Source: Phanerochaete sordida (Eukaryota > Basidiomycota > Agaricomycetes > Polyporales > Phanerochaetaceae). From it: a stretch of 64,000 bases of DNA. Below are positions 23,567-35,170 of the stretch, one piece after another. The notes beneath the pieces are model-generated. The model did no database searches. It saw only the letters and a program-made list of their open reading frames with translations, and was not told the DNA's origin. The position numbers were made by a program, and so were the translations under genes. Location: positions 1 through 64,000 of the forward strand of contig BPQB01000016.1 in NCBI GenBank assembly GCA_019973155.2, given 5' to 3'. How positions within the stretch are numbered: position 1 is the stretch's first letter; every line of letters begins with the position of its first letter.

Positions 23567-25474
23567 TCACTTTCCAACAAACTTCTTGCAGACCGTGCGG
23601 TGCCCGCCGCTTTCCCAGTCGCTACAGGGATACGTGAGCACTCGTTCCCAGCGCAATGGTTCAAGACGCACCTCGTCTGACACCTCGGCCCACAGTACGC
23701 CACGAGCCAGCATCCCTTGCACACCTTGACAGGGTGCAGCGGCTTATGGATATGGCACCCGCACCCCGCCCACGCGCACCTCTCCAGCACCGCCAGGCCG
23801 CTTTCTTCCTCAACGTCTTCGCGAGCGTCCGGAGGCATGAAACGCCCAAGCTGTCGCCAGGCAATGAGGGCACCGCGCCATTCCGCTTGGTCCGGCTCGC
23901 GGAGGTCGCGGCGCCGGTCGAGCTCCGCGACGGTGTTGCGCCACGCGCGGTACGTGTGCCGGCGGAGAAACGCAAGCGTGGGCTTCGGAGGATGGAACGT
24001 TCCCAGGAGCCTGCGGCAGCTCGACAGGGTCGTTCCCAAGGTCGGAACGTCTGGCTTGATTTCTGTGGACTCAATGTTAGCTTGGGACTGCTCGAAAGAT
24101 CGAAGTAGCAGGGAGCGTACGAGGCCACCAGAGGTCATCAGGGCGTACGGATCGCTCCAGTGTTGGAATTATCCAGAGGGCAAGCGACCCGATGAGGCCG
24201 TACAGCTGAGACTCTGTTGGTCGTGCCAATGGCGAAAATGTGGCAGCGTGTATGGCCCACCTAGTGTCACACAACGTCAGCAGAACAGCAACTTGGCGAG
24301 AATGAAGATGACTGACGCGACATAAATAAAATGGCTTCTGGATATGAAGCTCTGCAGCGTCTCATCGGGGCTTTTGAGGCAAAGTTCGCGACGATATGTC
24401 CCTAAGAGCGCCCCGAAGACTTTACGTTCCAGCGGTGTTTCGATACTGAACGGTCGTCGAGGCCATGCGAGTCCAACAATCATTTGCAGGTTGGAAAAGT
24501 CCATGGTCTCGATGTAGGGGTTGCAGAGGTCTTCATACAGTCGTCGCAAGTAGCGCCTGGAAGTGTTGGGGCATCCCTCGAACTGTTCGAGCCGCCCCCG
24601 AGCCCAGGTCAGGGACGCAACCACGCCTATGCAATGAATACTCCTCATCCGAAGATCATAGTCGTCAGAAAATGCCCACACGAGAAACAAGAGGGGTAGA
24701 ATGTGCGACGATTTTTCTGCCACTGGAAGGCGACTATATAGGTCGACTCCGCGTTAGATTCATCTTTTCTTGCTGGAGTGCTGTCCACGCACCCAGTACG
24801 GAGCCTGAGAATTTCTTCTGCTGTAGGTACGCAGTCCATGATGCACCCGTAGAAAGAGACAGGCTTGCCGAAGCCTTCGTAGATCTCGTTGGCAATCGGA
24901 CCATTTCTGATGGCTTTGAAGAACTCCCAGACTGCGGTCCAGGCTGGCGCAAACTTATTCTGCATTATGTCGACTGCTTTTGCGTGTTTGGGTAGGGCAG
25001 AATATCCGGTCTCGACTGAGATGCGGTTAAGACACGCAAAGAGCGTGAGCAGCACCCACATCGCGTACAGCAGTTTGTCCTGTAGCGAGGTCAGTATGAC
25101 GCACACATCAATGACTTCCGGTCACGCACCGATAGCTGGGGGGAGCCATCACTGTGGGAGATGGATGAGAACAGCTCTTCTGTAGTGTATCCGCAGAAGT
25201 CGCCCTCCGCGAACGCGTTAAAGACTATCAGGACAAAGCCGTTCTTCCACAGCGGGTCCCACTCCTGCCGCTGAATGGTCCGCAGCCCGAGAATGAGCTC
25301 CTTGCGCATCCCGGGGTCTGAGTACTCCTTCTCCCGGTGCAGACTCGCGAAGAGCTGCGCCCACTTCCTGGGTGGACCGATGATCAGCTCCGAGTGCTTG
25401 ATGCCGAGGTGGCCCCAGAGGGGGTCGGGAGGATCTATACTTTTGTCGTAAGGGCGATATCTGAGGCGACTCAT
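23567..25474 (-). CDS. MYND-type zinc finger protein, subtype A2
   Basis: The ATG at 25474 (MSRLRYRPYDKS) precedes GPPRKWAQLFASLHREKE, LWKNGFVLIVFNAFA and FCGYTTEEL. Exon 2 has MWVLLTLFACLNRI and FFKAIRNGPIANEIYEGF. Exon 3 starts with GRLPVAEKSSHILPLLFLVW and ends SRSHFIYVA; the join is in phase. Exon 4 has ESQLYGLIGSLALWIIPTLE. Exon 5 has RDLREPDQAEWRGALIAWRQ and the finger (KVCKGCWLVAYCGPRCQ). The last exon DWESGGHRTVCKKFVGK ends at TGA 23567-23569. One change near the first ligand pair (GCGCH instead of ECECH) keeps both cysteines. It is nearly collinear with the gene at 37442 on the other strand, spacer included, and is one arm of an inverted segmental duplication. Confidence 0.85.
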
Positions 25475-25833
25475 TTCGATGGACGAATGTAGCCGTTCGT
25501 GCGGTGGCTGATGCTCGAGCAAGGGTAGGACGGGCGTGAACTGCCCTTCAAAGTGAAATGGGAATCAGTGGGAGGAAACAACAAACAGCAAGTGACCGCA
25601 CCTCGACGTCGGGAACAGGAACGGGGAGCAATATCTCCAAGAGGTGCCGGAATATATGAGAAGTGATTCAAAGTCCGAAGGGAAGGGTACGAGAAGACAT
25701 ACGAAAGTGGAAGGAAATTGGCCGAAAAGAGTAACCGAAGAAGTAGCGTAGGGTTCACCGTCATGCATAGCAGATGCACCAGGACATGCGTACCGCACGT
25801 AAAACACGTAGTATAGTCCGAAGGACATATTCT
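25475..25833. other. Conserved spacer of the A3-A2 cassette (left copy)
   Basis: The minus strand of this spacer resembles the plus strand of the spacer at 37043-37441. Conceptual translations share stretches such as KFLPLSYVFSYPS and RTLNHFSYI (here NFLPLSYVFSYPS). Similarity outside coding sequence shows that the whole cassette was copied as one block. It probably contains the promoter of the A2 gene. Confidence 0.6.
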
Positions 25834-27415
25834 CTATCTCCACATGCAAGATACAAGGGCAGCAGAGCATTGCCTACTGATTTTTCTCCGACATACACTG
25901 CGGGGGCCGCCCTGCCTCCAGTCGCTATAAAGCACTTTAAGCAATTATGACCGCATATACCCAACACACACACCTCTTCTAGCACCTCTCGCTGCAATAC
26001 GCCAAGAGCCAGCAACCATTGCACACCTCCACGGGATGCAGCGGTCTGTGGACGTGGAACTCGCAATCCGCACATGCGCAGCGCCTCGAGCACACCGTGG
26101 GTCTCTCCTCTGCGTCGTCCTCGCACGCGTCGGCGGGCATGAATCGCCCAGTGCGGCGCCAGACGACGAGCGGCTCGCACCACTGGGGCAGGTCGCGTCG
26201 CGGTGTCGAGTGTGGCGGCCGTCGCCTGCCACGCGCGGTACGTGTGCCGGCGAAGAGCCGCGAGCGTGGGCTTCGGGGGCTTGTACAGGCTGGAGAGCCA
26301 GCCGACGTCGTCGAGGGTGCTTTTACCAGGAAACTCGGGCCACTGGCGACCTGCGGGGTGTCATGATCAGTGTGTGCGTGCGCGGGTCGCGTGGGGCAAC
26401 GTACTCGGCCAGCGCTCGTTTCCTTCCATTGCGGGTATGAGCCACTGCTTGAGGATGCCCACGAGGCCGTGGAATTGCGCCTCATACATCGGTGAGTCTT
26501 CGGGGTCGTTTGCAGCGAATAGTGTCGGCCCCAGAAAGCTCGTGACGGAGTATGCATAGCTCAGCGTACTGTCCCGCACGTCTGGATAGCAGAAGTCGCG
26601 ACAGAATGCACGGAAGATGTCTTCAGACGTCGTGGCGATACCTCAAAGAGCCCGCATGCGGAACGTATGTCCGTTTGAGAACGTTAAAACGAGGAAGTGC
26701 AGGTGTACAACATGTGCCACCGCATCTTTGTGCGAAAGCCTCCTGCAGGAGCTGTTAGATCGAAATGGGAGTATTAAATCTTCACTCGCCTGCGTATGAA
26801 CAGGAGGTCGCGTTCAGTCGCCGGCACGCAGTCTTCCACACAGCTGACAAGCGAATGTGCGGGAAGAGCGTTATCGACCTCGTTCGCTGTCGATGGGTCC
26901 AGGAAGGGCACGCGGACGCGCCAAAGCCTGGTCCGCAGTCCGACACGTTCACGCTCCAGGACCACGGCTTCGCGTTCTCGAGGGTACGGCCCTCTGCTCC
27001 GTTCTTCCGTCGCGATTCGATCCATGCACAGGTGTACCGCGAGCAGCAGCGAACGGACGTATGCCTGAGGGAAGGTCAGCTCTCGCCTCGCACCGAAAGG
27101 CCAGGTGACGTACCGTCGTGTGCCCCCCCATGTCCGTCGCTACCAGATCCTCTCCTGTATCGCACGGAAGACCGCCGAGGGGAACGCGTGCTCCCAGAGC
27201 CTGTGGCACACGTCGTCGTCCGCGCCGTGCAGTGCGGCGAACAGCTCTTTACGCGCAGAGGGGTCCGAACGCGCCCTGCTCTTGTGTAGGAGCGCGAAGG
27301 CCTCCGTCCCCCGCTCCGGGGAGCCTATCACCTCCGCCTAGTCGGACGCGTCGGGCTGCAGCGGTCCCAGGTGCTGCGTCTGTACAGCGACGCCCCCTTT
27401 CGCGTTGCCTTCCAT
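25834..27415 (-). pseudogene. MYND-family A3 pseudogene
   Basis: The copy starts like the genes at 21283 and 35171 (MEGNAKGGVAVQ). It has a TAG at the codon where the gene at 21283 has the Trp of NWAEM. Exon 1 then loses frame near the FCG(C/G)...EEL motif. Exon 2 is recognisable (DPSTANEVDNALP) but short. Exon 3 lacks its middle part, so its start (RMRAL) runs almost directly into the EDIFRAFCRDF segment. The large exon has a frameshift before RDLPQWCEPLVVWRR. In the terminal exon the zinc-binding His is Pro (DWRQGGPRSVC). Each lesion alone would disable it. It precedes the A2 gene at 23567, so it is the decayed first half of that cassette. Confidence 0.8.
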
Positions 27416-27768
27416 GACCAGCTCGATAGTGTGGGTCACAGAACTAGAATCGATTGTGACGGAAGGATGTGAGTGCGGAATAGTTGCAGCGCGACGCTGC
27501 GAATGAAGTTTGGACGATGAGATACTCGTCCAGCCATGGTCGTGTGTGTTGAAGTTCAAGCGGCAGCGCTTCACGCGTCCGCGTCAGGCTTGGTTCCGCA
27601 CAGTCGCGACTTTTAGCTCTCGTCCTCACAACCCGACAGCAGCCCGCGCCTCCACGACATCGACAGAGGCAAATAAAGGCATTGAGCACCGTACAATAAA
27701 TATATCCAAAAAGCCTGCTAGCAAGCCCGAGCCCCATATCCCAGACACACGCCCTCATCGCGCACCCT
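27416..27768. other. Spacer between RhoGAP gene and MYND pseudogene
   Basis: About 350 bp without a recognisable gene. It marks the left inner edge of the inverted cassette duplication. Confidence 0.4.
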
Positions 27769-30385
27769 CTACCTCCTCTCCGGCAACGGCGGCGCATCCT
27801 GCGGCGGCGCAAAGAACCCGCTCGCGGTGATGCCCATCGCCTCGACGCCACTCGCACTCCCCTTCCGCGTCGTCCCGCGCCCGACGGAGATCGAGCCGCG
27901 GCGCGTGCCCGCCGCACGCTCGATGCTCACGAGCGAGCGCGCCGAGCGCGCGGTCGTCCCGCGCGACGCGGCGGTGTAGGTGCTTGGTGCGGTAGACAGG
28001 GTAGAGGCGGTGGCGGCGGCGGACGGGTGCGAGGGCGCGGAGTCGCGCGGCGGGAGCGGCGGCGGCGCCTTGCGCGTGCGCGGCTTATACGTGCTGTACG
28101 GCGTCGCGTGGCTCGCGGGCTGCCACGCGGAGGGCGGCGACGCGGCGAGCGCGCCGTTCGACGATGTGCCTTGCTGCGCCTGCTGCTGCTGCTGCGGGGC
28201 GCGGCTCGGGCCGAGGGGCATGACGAGCATGGCGTCGTCGATGTCCTCGTCGTCGTCAATCATACTGTCGCGCTTGTAGGAGTTCGGGGACTGCAGGCTC
28301 GGCGAGAAGGCGGTGCGCGACGAGCTGGAGAAGGTGAGCTCCTGTGCGTCTTGCTCGCCTGCGGGCAGCGCCTCGGTCCTATCGGGAATGTCGTCGAAGA
28401 TCTCGTAGTACCGTTGTATACCGAGCTGCATGATCTGGGCGAGTGTGGTCTTGCCGTTGGGGGTTTCGAAAGGCCTGTTCGAGGAGCCCATGGTGGGACC
28501 TGCTGGAAGCTGGCAATGACTGATGTCCTGCAACATGTTTTTGCCTTTAACGAGATTGGGGGTTATGACGAGCGCGAGGTTAGACGCGTTCATCCGGTTG
28601 TGCTCAGCACGTAATGACACCTCGTGTAGGAGATCTATCCAAGTCGTCAACATATGTCACAACGGGGCCATGCAGGCCACTCACGAATGATGTTATTAAG
28701 CAGGATCTGCACACACAGCGGAAGCTGGGGCAGTAGGACTTCGCGCACGTAGATCACTGCGGTCATGTCCGTCGGGTCTGCCGACGGCGTGGGGCAATTT
28801 TGAATCGCAGGGTAAAGCGACTCCGGGAAGATTGGCTCGGGAAGGTCTCGCAGGAATTTCTTCAGGAGTACAGCCGCGAGGTGGGGGTCGTTGTAGTTGT
28901 TGAGGGATACGACGTGCCCTACGTTCGTTGAGACGGGGATGAATAAGAGGAACGTGGATTAGCTACCTCGGTCATAGGCTTGTTGAACTTGCTTGAGGGT
29001 TTGCGAATTTGGCGATCGTCGGAAGATACCCTCGTCTTGGAGACCTTGAGGCAAGGTCAGGTATGGCCCAGAAGGACAAAAGAGGCCACGCACCTGTCTC
29101 TCGGAGGTACTCTATGCAATCTCGAACCACCCTTGGAATCCCACCCTTCTCGCCGTCGTAACCCATGAGCTCGTCGAGTGGAACCCCGAACATGTCCGCC
29201 CTCTGCTGGACCGGCATTTGGATCTGCTGTTCGTACTTGAGATTCTCCCTGGGCCCTAGTTAGCGGAGGCAGAAAGGAGACTCCTGGCGCGACGCACTGG
29301 TACACCGCAGGAGGTATGTCGATTTGGGTGATTGGGACTTGATACGCAAGGTCGCTAAGCGTATCGACATATGCAAGCTTGCGGTAGAACTTGGGACTAC
29401 AAACAAAACGGTCAGCGTCGCTCTGACATCTGGTCAGAGCGGAGTGGCGCACCTGATGATCGCCCCCGCGAATGAGAACAGCACTGCGGACGATCTCGTC
29501 AGCACAAGCCTCCGGCGAGAATGCATCTCGACACAGACTCTTAGTGAAAAAGTTCGAGTGGACGATGAGCTGTGGAAGGAGGGGATGAGGTTAGATATAG
29601 GGAAGATTCGAACATAAATGGACGTGAAAGAGCAAGCCGCGAAAGGAAGTCACCCGTGGCCTTGCCTTGCCACACAGCAACAATGGATTTCGGTCAAAGG
29701 AACTCACGAGGCGCTTCAGGTTTTTCCGGTACTTCCGGCTCAGGCTCCGATATGCCTTCCACACCCAGTCCCAGCCTGGCCTGTGGCGTCCCCCTGCGGC
29801 GAAGAAGACGACTGTGTAGTCCGATTCCACTGTTTCCCCCCTCGTTAGTCTCGCTCATTATCGTCCACAGAGTGTTCAGCTTCACCATAGAGGTCCAGGT
29901 AGGCCAGGATCCGGCTGCAAGACCCAGGATAAGCACATTTCCCTCCGCGAAACTGGGATCGTACCTCAATAGCATATCGTAATCCACCTCCTTAGGATCC
30001 GGAAGCGCACACGCGCTCATGACCACCCTTCAAAGCGCACGCTATTCAGACCTGAGCAGGGACGGTAGATATCGCGTGGCACATACATTGGCCGTGTTCT
30101 GCGTACCTAGCGTGGTTCGTCAAGCGCACACGCGGCCAAGCAAGGGATGACTGACTCGTAGTCCACGCCGGCCTGGAAGATGACCCGGCCCAGGATCTCC
30201 TGCAGCCTGTCCTCGGCGCTGCCGGCGGGCCCGTCGTGCGTGTTCCGCCGCCGCGGGCCCGGGGCGAAGAAGCGGCGCGGCGAGGCGGGGGTGCTGGCGC
30301 CGTTGTCGGACGTGGGCGAGAACGGGCCGTGCGCGTTTGCGAGCGCGGCAAGGCGCTGCTTGAGGTTGGCGAGAGGAGGAGGCAT
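27769..30385 (-). CDS. BCH/CRAL-TRIO-RhoGAP domain protein (p50RhoGAP-like)
   Basis: The frame starts with MPPPLANLKQRLAAL; an in-frame ATG at 30406 is the alternative. After several short introns a Sec14/BCH module follows: VVMSACALPDPKEVDYD, DYTVVFFAAGGRHRPGW, then WKAYRSLSRKYRKNLKRL, SPKFYRKLAYVDTLSDLA and ITQIDIPPAVYQ. The RhoGAP domain then begins at FGVPLDELMGYDGEKGGIP, with the arginine-finger region DEGIFRRSPNSQTLKQ. It continues through NDPHLAAVLLKKFLRDLPEP and HNRMNASNLALVITPNLVKG. The tail is low-complexity, with a Gln run and SH3-type proline motifs (KAPPPLPPRDSAP, DAPPLPERR). The TAG is at 27769-27771. This domain order is that of p50RhoGAP-type proteins, which stimulate GTP hydrolysis by Rho/Cdc42 at membranes. 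The gene looks intact. It is divergent from the ZIP gene across a 2.8-kb interval. Confidence 0.85.
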
Positions 30386-33030
30386 GGCGGGTCGAGAACG
30401 GGACACAGGCCGGGGATGGGGCGACCCTTTATGATGTCGTCGAAGCGAAGCGTATCCAAGGCGCGCAGCCGGTTGCGACCGACGCGAGGAACGACGTTCG
30501 TGAGTTGTTCAGCCGCGGCGGATCAGACGACGAGGCGTCGGTCGGGGGTTGTAGTCCTGGAGCAATACGGAGGGGGTCGTAGAGGAGGGCGTGTGCAGGA
30601 GGGCGGTAGGCAGGTCAGATCTCGGCGCGAGGCAGGCCCACCGCCGCTATCTAATCAGCCTTGTGGCGTCCGCCCGATGAGGTATTCCTATCCCACGCAT
30701 TATTTCGGCTCGAATATTCTCCTGCCACACAACCACAGCGGCAACAGCTTGATTCTCACTTGGCCCTTGGGACCGGCGAAAATATGTGTGTCGGATACGA
30801 GAGCACTACTGCGACTTATTCGCAAAAGATTCGAGCTCTGGCAAGCCGGCGGAGCAGTCGCGTGAGTTCAGCCTTGACGATACCGCAACTTCTGAGTTGG
30901 ACTTACTCAAGTAACTGCAGGTATCCCAGTTGTATGACAGCTGGAAAGCTTAAAGCCATTGGCATCGTTTGATTTTGAGCGGTGAGTGGCTGACGTACCC
31001 TGCGAGCCTTGCATGGCGCCGCCGCCGATGGCGGGTTGCCGTTTGCGACATCGCCATCCTGTACCTCTTGTCTATGTCGTACAAGCTTCTGTCGAGCCCT
31101 TTTCACAGAGCCATGTGACTAACCAAGCAATATGCCCACTACAGTTTTGCAAGCAAGGTGTATGCGCCGGATCAGCGTACGCGAGTCTTTTTAACGACTG
31201 GAGTCCCGACGTCAGGTAAGCTCGACGGTGAACTCCAGGACCACTGACCAACCTGACGATAGGGCTCCCATGGCGCAGCGTTCTCGCACTCAGGATGCAG
31301 GGCCCCGTCTATGAATAGGCGTGCTGCCACCGCCACGCCCCGCCGGCGAACAGGCGAGGCTCTGCATCGCTATCCGGCACGCTCCTTGCCTGACACGCGA
31401 TCAGCGCGGCTGCTGACCTGCGCATCCGCCATTCGGCAGAGCCATCGCGAGGCAGGCTTCTAGGGCAGCTTCCGCGCGACCCATGGCACCCCGTCACACG
31501 AACGGAGGCCCTGCAGTCCGCCGGGCGGTCCGCGGAAGATGATCTGCGGGTGCGTCCCCTGCAGCTCACGTAACGCCTACTCCGGGCTTTCTCCCGGCCG
31601 TTGCGTCAGTCTATTGAGCTGGCCATCTTCCTGCAGGCTAGCCAGGCACACCTCGTGTGAAGAAATTCATTTTCAGGCCGGCGGCACGCAGCTCTGCAGC
31701 TTCCGATAGCGGCGCGCACTTTTCCCTGAGTGCGGTGGAAGAAGTTATGCGCAGCTGCTGATGAATGCATGCTCCCTGTTTTGGATCCTGTCTGTCTCGA
31801 AATTGCATGCTGACAGGGTCTGTCGAGCAGGGGATGTCTTGTACCAACCCCTCAGATCTGATGAGGTGCAGAGATGAGAGCGGGCGACAGATGAAATTAT
31901 TGCAGCGCAGGTAGTCTTTCTCTGGAGTTACCATCTCGTTTCCCGCCCTGAGGCTGCAGCGGCTTGACGATGAGAGGATCCAGCAGCTAATCTTGGTCGT
32001 CGACACCTACAGGTTCTGGCGCTGCATCTTGATCAGCCACATTCGACGCGCACAGGCGGCGCCGGGGTGGAAACTTGATCGCCAGCACCACTTCGATTCT
32101 CCCAAACTCCAGCGACAACTTGACCGCAAGCTTTTGTGGACGGAAATAGGCCTTATTGCTGACACATGCAACCAGCTCTTTTCCAATCAGCTGGCCGTAT
32201 CGCGAAGTGGACCTTCCAGCGACAAATTGACGTTTATATCGGCTGAAGGTTGATGAAAAATGCAACAGCGGTGGGTGTAACTGCCTACCACCACGTATGG
32301 GTGCTGCTGACTGGGTGGACTGCCCAGGTGCTGACTTGCGCGGTGGTCAGCGACCGGGCGCTATCGCGGTGACGAGGACCGCTGGGGTTCCCACGCCGCT
32401 TCTGGAGCGGCTCACCCACCAGCACCCACCCGCATGTGGCGACCTCGGTATGTCAAAGTTTTTGGAGCTCGGAGAGCAGGAGATCGCGGAGCTGATGGTA
32501 CGGAGCGGGAGGAGAGCAAACAGGAGAAGATCTAGGAGACGGGCGCCAGATGGCGAGTCCATGACTGGTGAGGTCCTCTTCCTCCTCTGCGGCAAGATAC
32601 GGCTGCCGTCTGCGACATACGGACCACGCTGATTGTTTGACAGGTATTTCCATGATGTATTCTACCGTGCGAGGCCCGAGGAGGCTCATGGCAGGCTATG
32701 TTTAGCGGTGCGTCGCCCGAAGTCGTCCAGCGGCCTCCCGCACTGAACAGTGTGCTGCGTGGGCTGCAGGGCTGTCCCTGGAGGCCGCACGATCTGTCAA
32801 GGACGGCACGGGCGGCGGTGCAGTGTGTGTGCAGTGCAGGCGAATTCAGTCCCCGCGCGCACACGGCCGCGTCCTGTGCCCAATTCTGCGGGGTCCATGT
32901 GGACCACGCTGGAGGGTGTACCGTCGCAGTCACGGACGCCCCGCCGTCCCAGGGCGAATCTTCGAGCCGAGAAAGGCTTCGCAGCCAGGCACGCTGCTCC
33001 CACCCATCGGGGTCCCCTGATGAAATTTGC
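30386..33030. other. 2.6-kb intergenic region between RhoGAP and ZIP genes
   Basis: This is shared upstream DNA of two divergent genes. Several open frames of 60-110 codons occur (for example 30986-31219 and 32297-32632 plus, 31638-32006 and 31987-32265 minus). None shows a domain, family match or consistent splice pattern. It may hold long 5' leaders, regulatory DNA or decayed genes. Confidence 0.5.
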
Positions 33031-33036
33031 CGACGC

Positions 33037-33043
33037 TATATAG
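33037..33043 (+). promoter_or_regulatory. TATA box of the ZIP transporter gene
   Basis: TATATAG lies about 112-118 bp upstream of the ATG at 33155, a usual distance for a fungal promoter with a leader of 60-90 bases. Confidence 0.5.
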
Positions 33044-33154
33044 CCTCCTGCGGGCGTGCCCCTGCAGCCGCGGCCACCCCCCTCGGACCCCCTCAGCTCG
33101 CACGCCCCCGGCGCCCAATCGCACCGCCCGCATTTTTACCGCCTGCACAGCACG

Positions 33155-34590
33155 ATGGTCCTCAACCGCAGGGAATACATGGCGGCGCTCCTCGCCCGCG
33201 ACGACGACAGCGATGTCAACTGCGGCAGCGGCGGCGGCGCCACGGGCAGCACCGGCCTCCGCATCGCGTCCGTCTTCATCATCCTCACGGGCTCGATGTT
33301 CGGCGCGCTCTTCCCCGTCCTCTCCCGCCGCACGCGCTGGCTCGCCCCGCACATACCCAAGGGCGTCTTCGACTTTGCCAAATACTTCGGCAGCGGCGTC
33401 ATCGTAAGTCGCTCCCCCCCCCCTTGCCGTCGCGGCCGCTGACCTGCCGCGGCCAGATCGCCACGGCGTTCATCCACCTGCTCGACCCCGCCACCGACGA
33501 GCTCGGCTCGCCGTGTCTCGCGCCCGGCTGGTCCGACTACGTGCGTCCTGTCCTCGCCGCGCGCCCCGCACACACTGACGCGCCCGCAGCCGTACGCGCT
33601 CGCGATCGCGCTGATCAGCATCTTCATGATCTTCATCGTCGAGCTCATCGCCTTCCGCTGGGGCACCGCGAAGCTCGCGGCGATCGGCGTCACGCACGAC
33701 GCGCACGGGCACGGCGGCGGCGCGGGCGCGCACGCGGCGCACGGCCCCGAGGGCGCGCAGGACCGCATGGTGCTCAGCGACGGCACCGACGCACAGGACT
33801 CGGGCAGCTGGAAGGACGAGAAGAACCCGCACGAGCGCGACGCGGAGCTCGCCGTGCTCACGCAGCACCCGAGCAGCGTCGTCGACTCGGTCCTGACGCA
33901 GATCATTGGTGTCGCCATCCTCGAGTTCGGTGTCTTGCTCCACAGGTACGGGCATATGCTTCTGTGAGGGGTGTGTGGTGTTGACTGGTCTCACAGTGTT
34001 CTCATCGGCCTCACGCTCGCCGTCACGGACGACTTCATCACGCTGTTCATCGTTATCATCTTCCATCGTAGGTCGCTTTAGCGCGTTATATCGAAGTCAT
34101 CGCTTACCATGCCTGGCAGAAATGTTCGAGGGTATGGGTGTCGGCTCTCGTCTTGCATACATGGAACTGCCCCAGAAGTACTACTGGGTCCCCATCGTCG
34201 GCGCGCTTCTCTACGGCATCACTACTCCAATCGGTACGTCATCACGTCTAAGGCATTTGACACCAAAAGCTCATGAAATGTCCAGGCATCGCGGTCGGCC
34301 TTGGCGTCCGCACGACGTACAACCCCGACGGCACAACCGCGAGCATCGTCAGCGGCATCCTCGACGCCTTCAGCGCGGGCATCCTGATCTACACCGGTCT
34401 CGTCGAGGTTTGTCTCTTCGCGCTGCTCCGATCCCTCGTCTGCTGACGCAGCGCGTTATAACAGCTCCTCGCGCACGAGTTCCTGTTCAACAAGGAGATG
34501 ATGACCGCGTCAAACGGGAAGCTTGCGTACGCGCTCTGCTGCATGATCGCCGGGTGCGGCATCATGGCGCTGCTCGGCCGCTGGGCTTGA
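33155..34590 (+). CDS. ZIP-family zinc/iron transporter (Zrt1/Zrt2-like)
   Basis: Seven exons join cleanly. The N-terminus is outside-facing and short (MVLNRREYMAALLARDDD). TM1-TM3 follow: IASVFIILTGSMFGALFPVL, FAKYFGSGVIIATAFIHLLDP and ALAIALISIFMIFIVELI. A variable cytosolic loop contains a His-rich metal-binding segment (THDAHGHGGG...HAAHG). Helices IV and V carry the signature residues: HSVLIGLTLAV and HQMFEGMGVGSRL, the paired His and Glu lining the metal path. TM6-TM8 end at GCGIMALLGRWA, with stop TGA at 34588-34590. Length (about 360 residues) and motifs are typical of plasma-membrane Zn2+ importers. Such genes are usually induced by zinc shortage, but no Zap1-type site was identified. 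Intron 1 contains a run of ten C. Confidence 0.9.
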
Positions 34591-35170
34591 ACGACGCGCT
34601 GCCCTTGCTTTCCTCGCGAAAAGCATGTATGAGTAGTCCATGCCACCTACTTCACGTAGAATTCCGTGCCGGGTCGATGGAGGATCTAATGGGTATTATT
34701 TATGGGGTAATTATATCGGCCTTGGCTGTGTTCCAGTATCATTGCGATAGGCTGTCTTACGAATGTTATGATCTATCTACCACTTTTTCTCTGCGTGAAT
34801 GCGTGCAAACGTACCCCGCCACGTACGCCACGGAGATGCGGGTTGACCCTGTTACCCCTAGTCTAGGGTCGCTGTCCCGTTTGGGCTAATTACATAAGCG
34901 CGATATCCCTTACACGCTGTCTTACTTCCACCACTACGTCGACAATTTTATTCTTCGTCCATACCTCCCTCACATGTTTGCACGAGATCTTTATCCATTA
35001 CTTTATACTTCCTGGTCCTCAGCTCAAAGAAAGCGAAGGAGCCCACGAAATCGCGTGCTGCAACGCGGCACGCGCTGTTCGCACGCGCAATCGATGCGTT
35101 CAGCTAAACGCCGCGCACTCTCATCCCGCCACCCAGCTCCCCCAGCCCGTCGCAGCCCAACAAGGGCACC
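34591..35170. other. Intergenic region upstream of the right-hand A3 MYND gene
   Basis: About 580 bp holding the 3' end of the ZIP gene and the promoter of the MYND gene at 35171. No distinct motif was recognised. Confidence 0.4.

Noticed and set aside
30986..31219. Cys-rich small ORF in the RhoGAP-ZIP interval
   Set aside because: It has no signal peptide, no regular cysteine pattern and no paralogue in the window, and it is short for the length of the interval.
32698..33984. 428-codon plus-strand frame
   Set aside because: It overlaps the ZIP gene in another frame and is Arg/Pro-rich noise. The ZIP frame has the HSVLIGL and HQMFEGM motifs.
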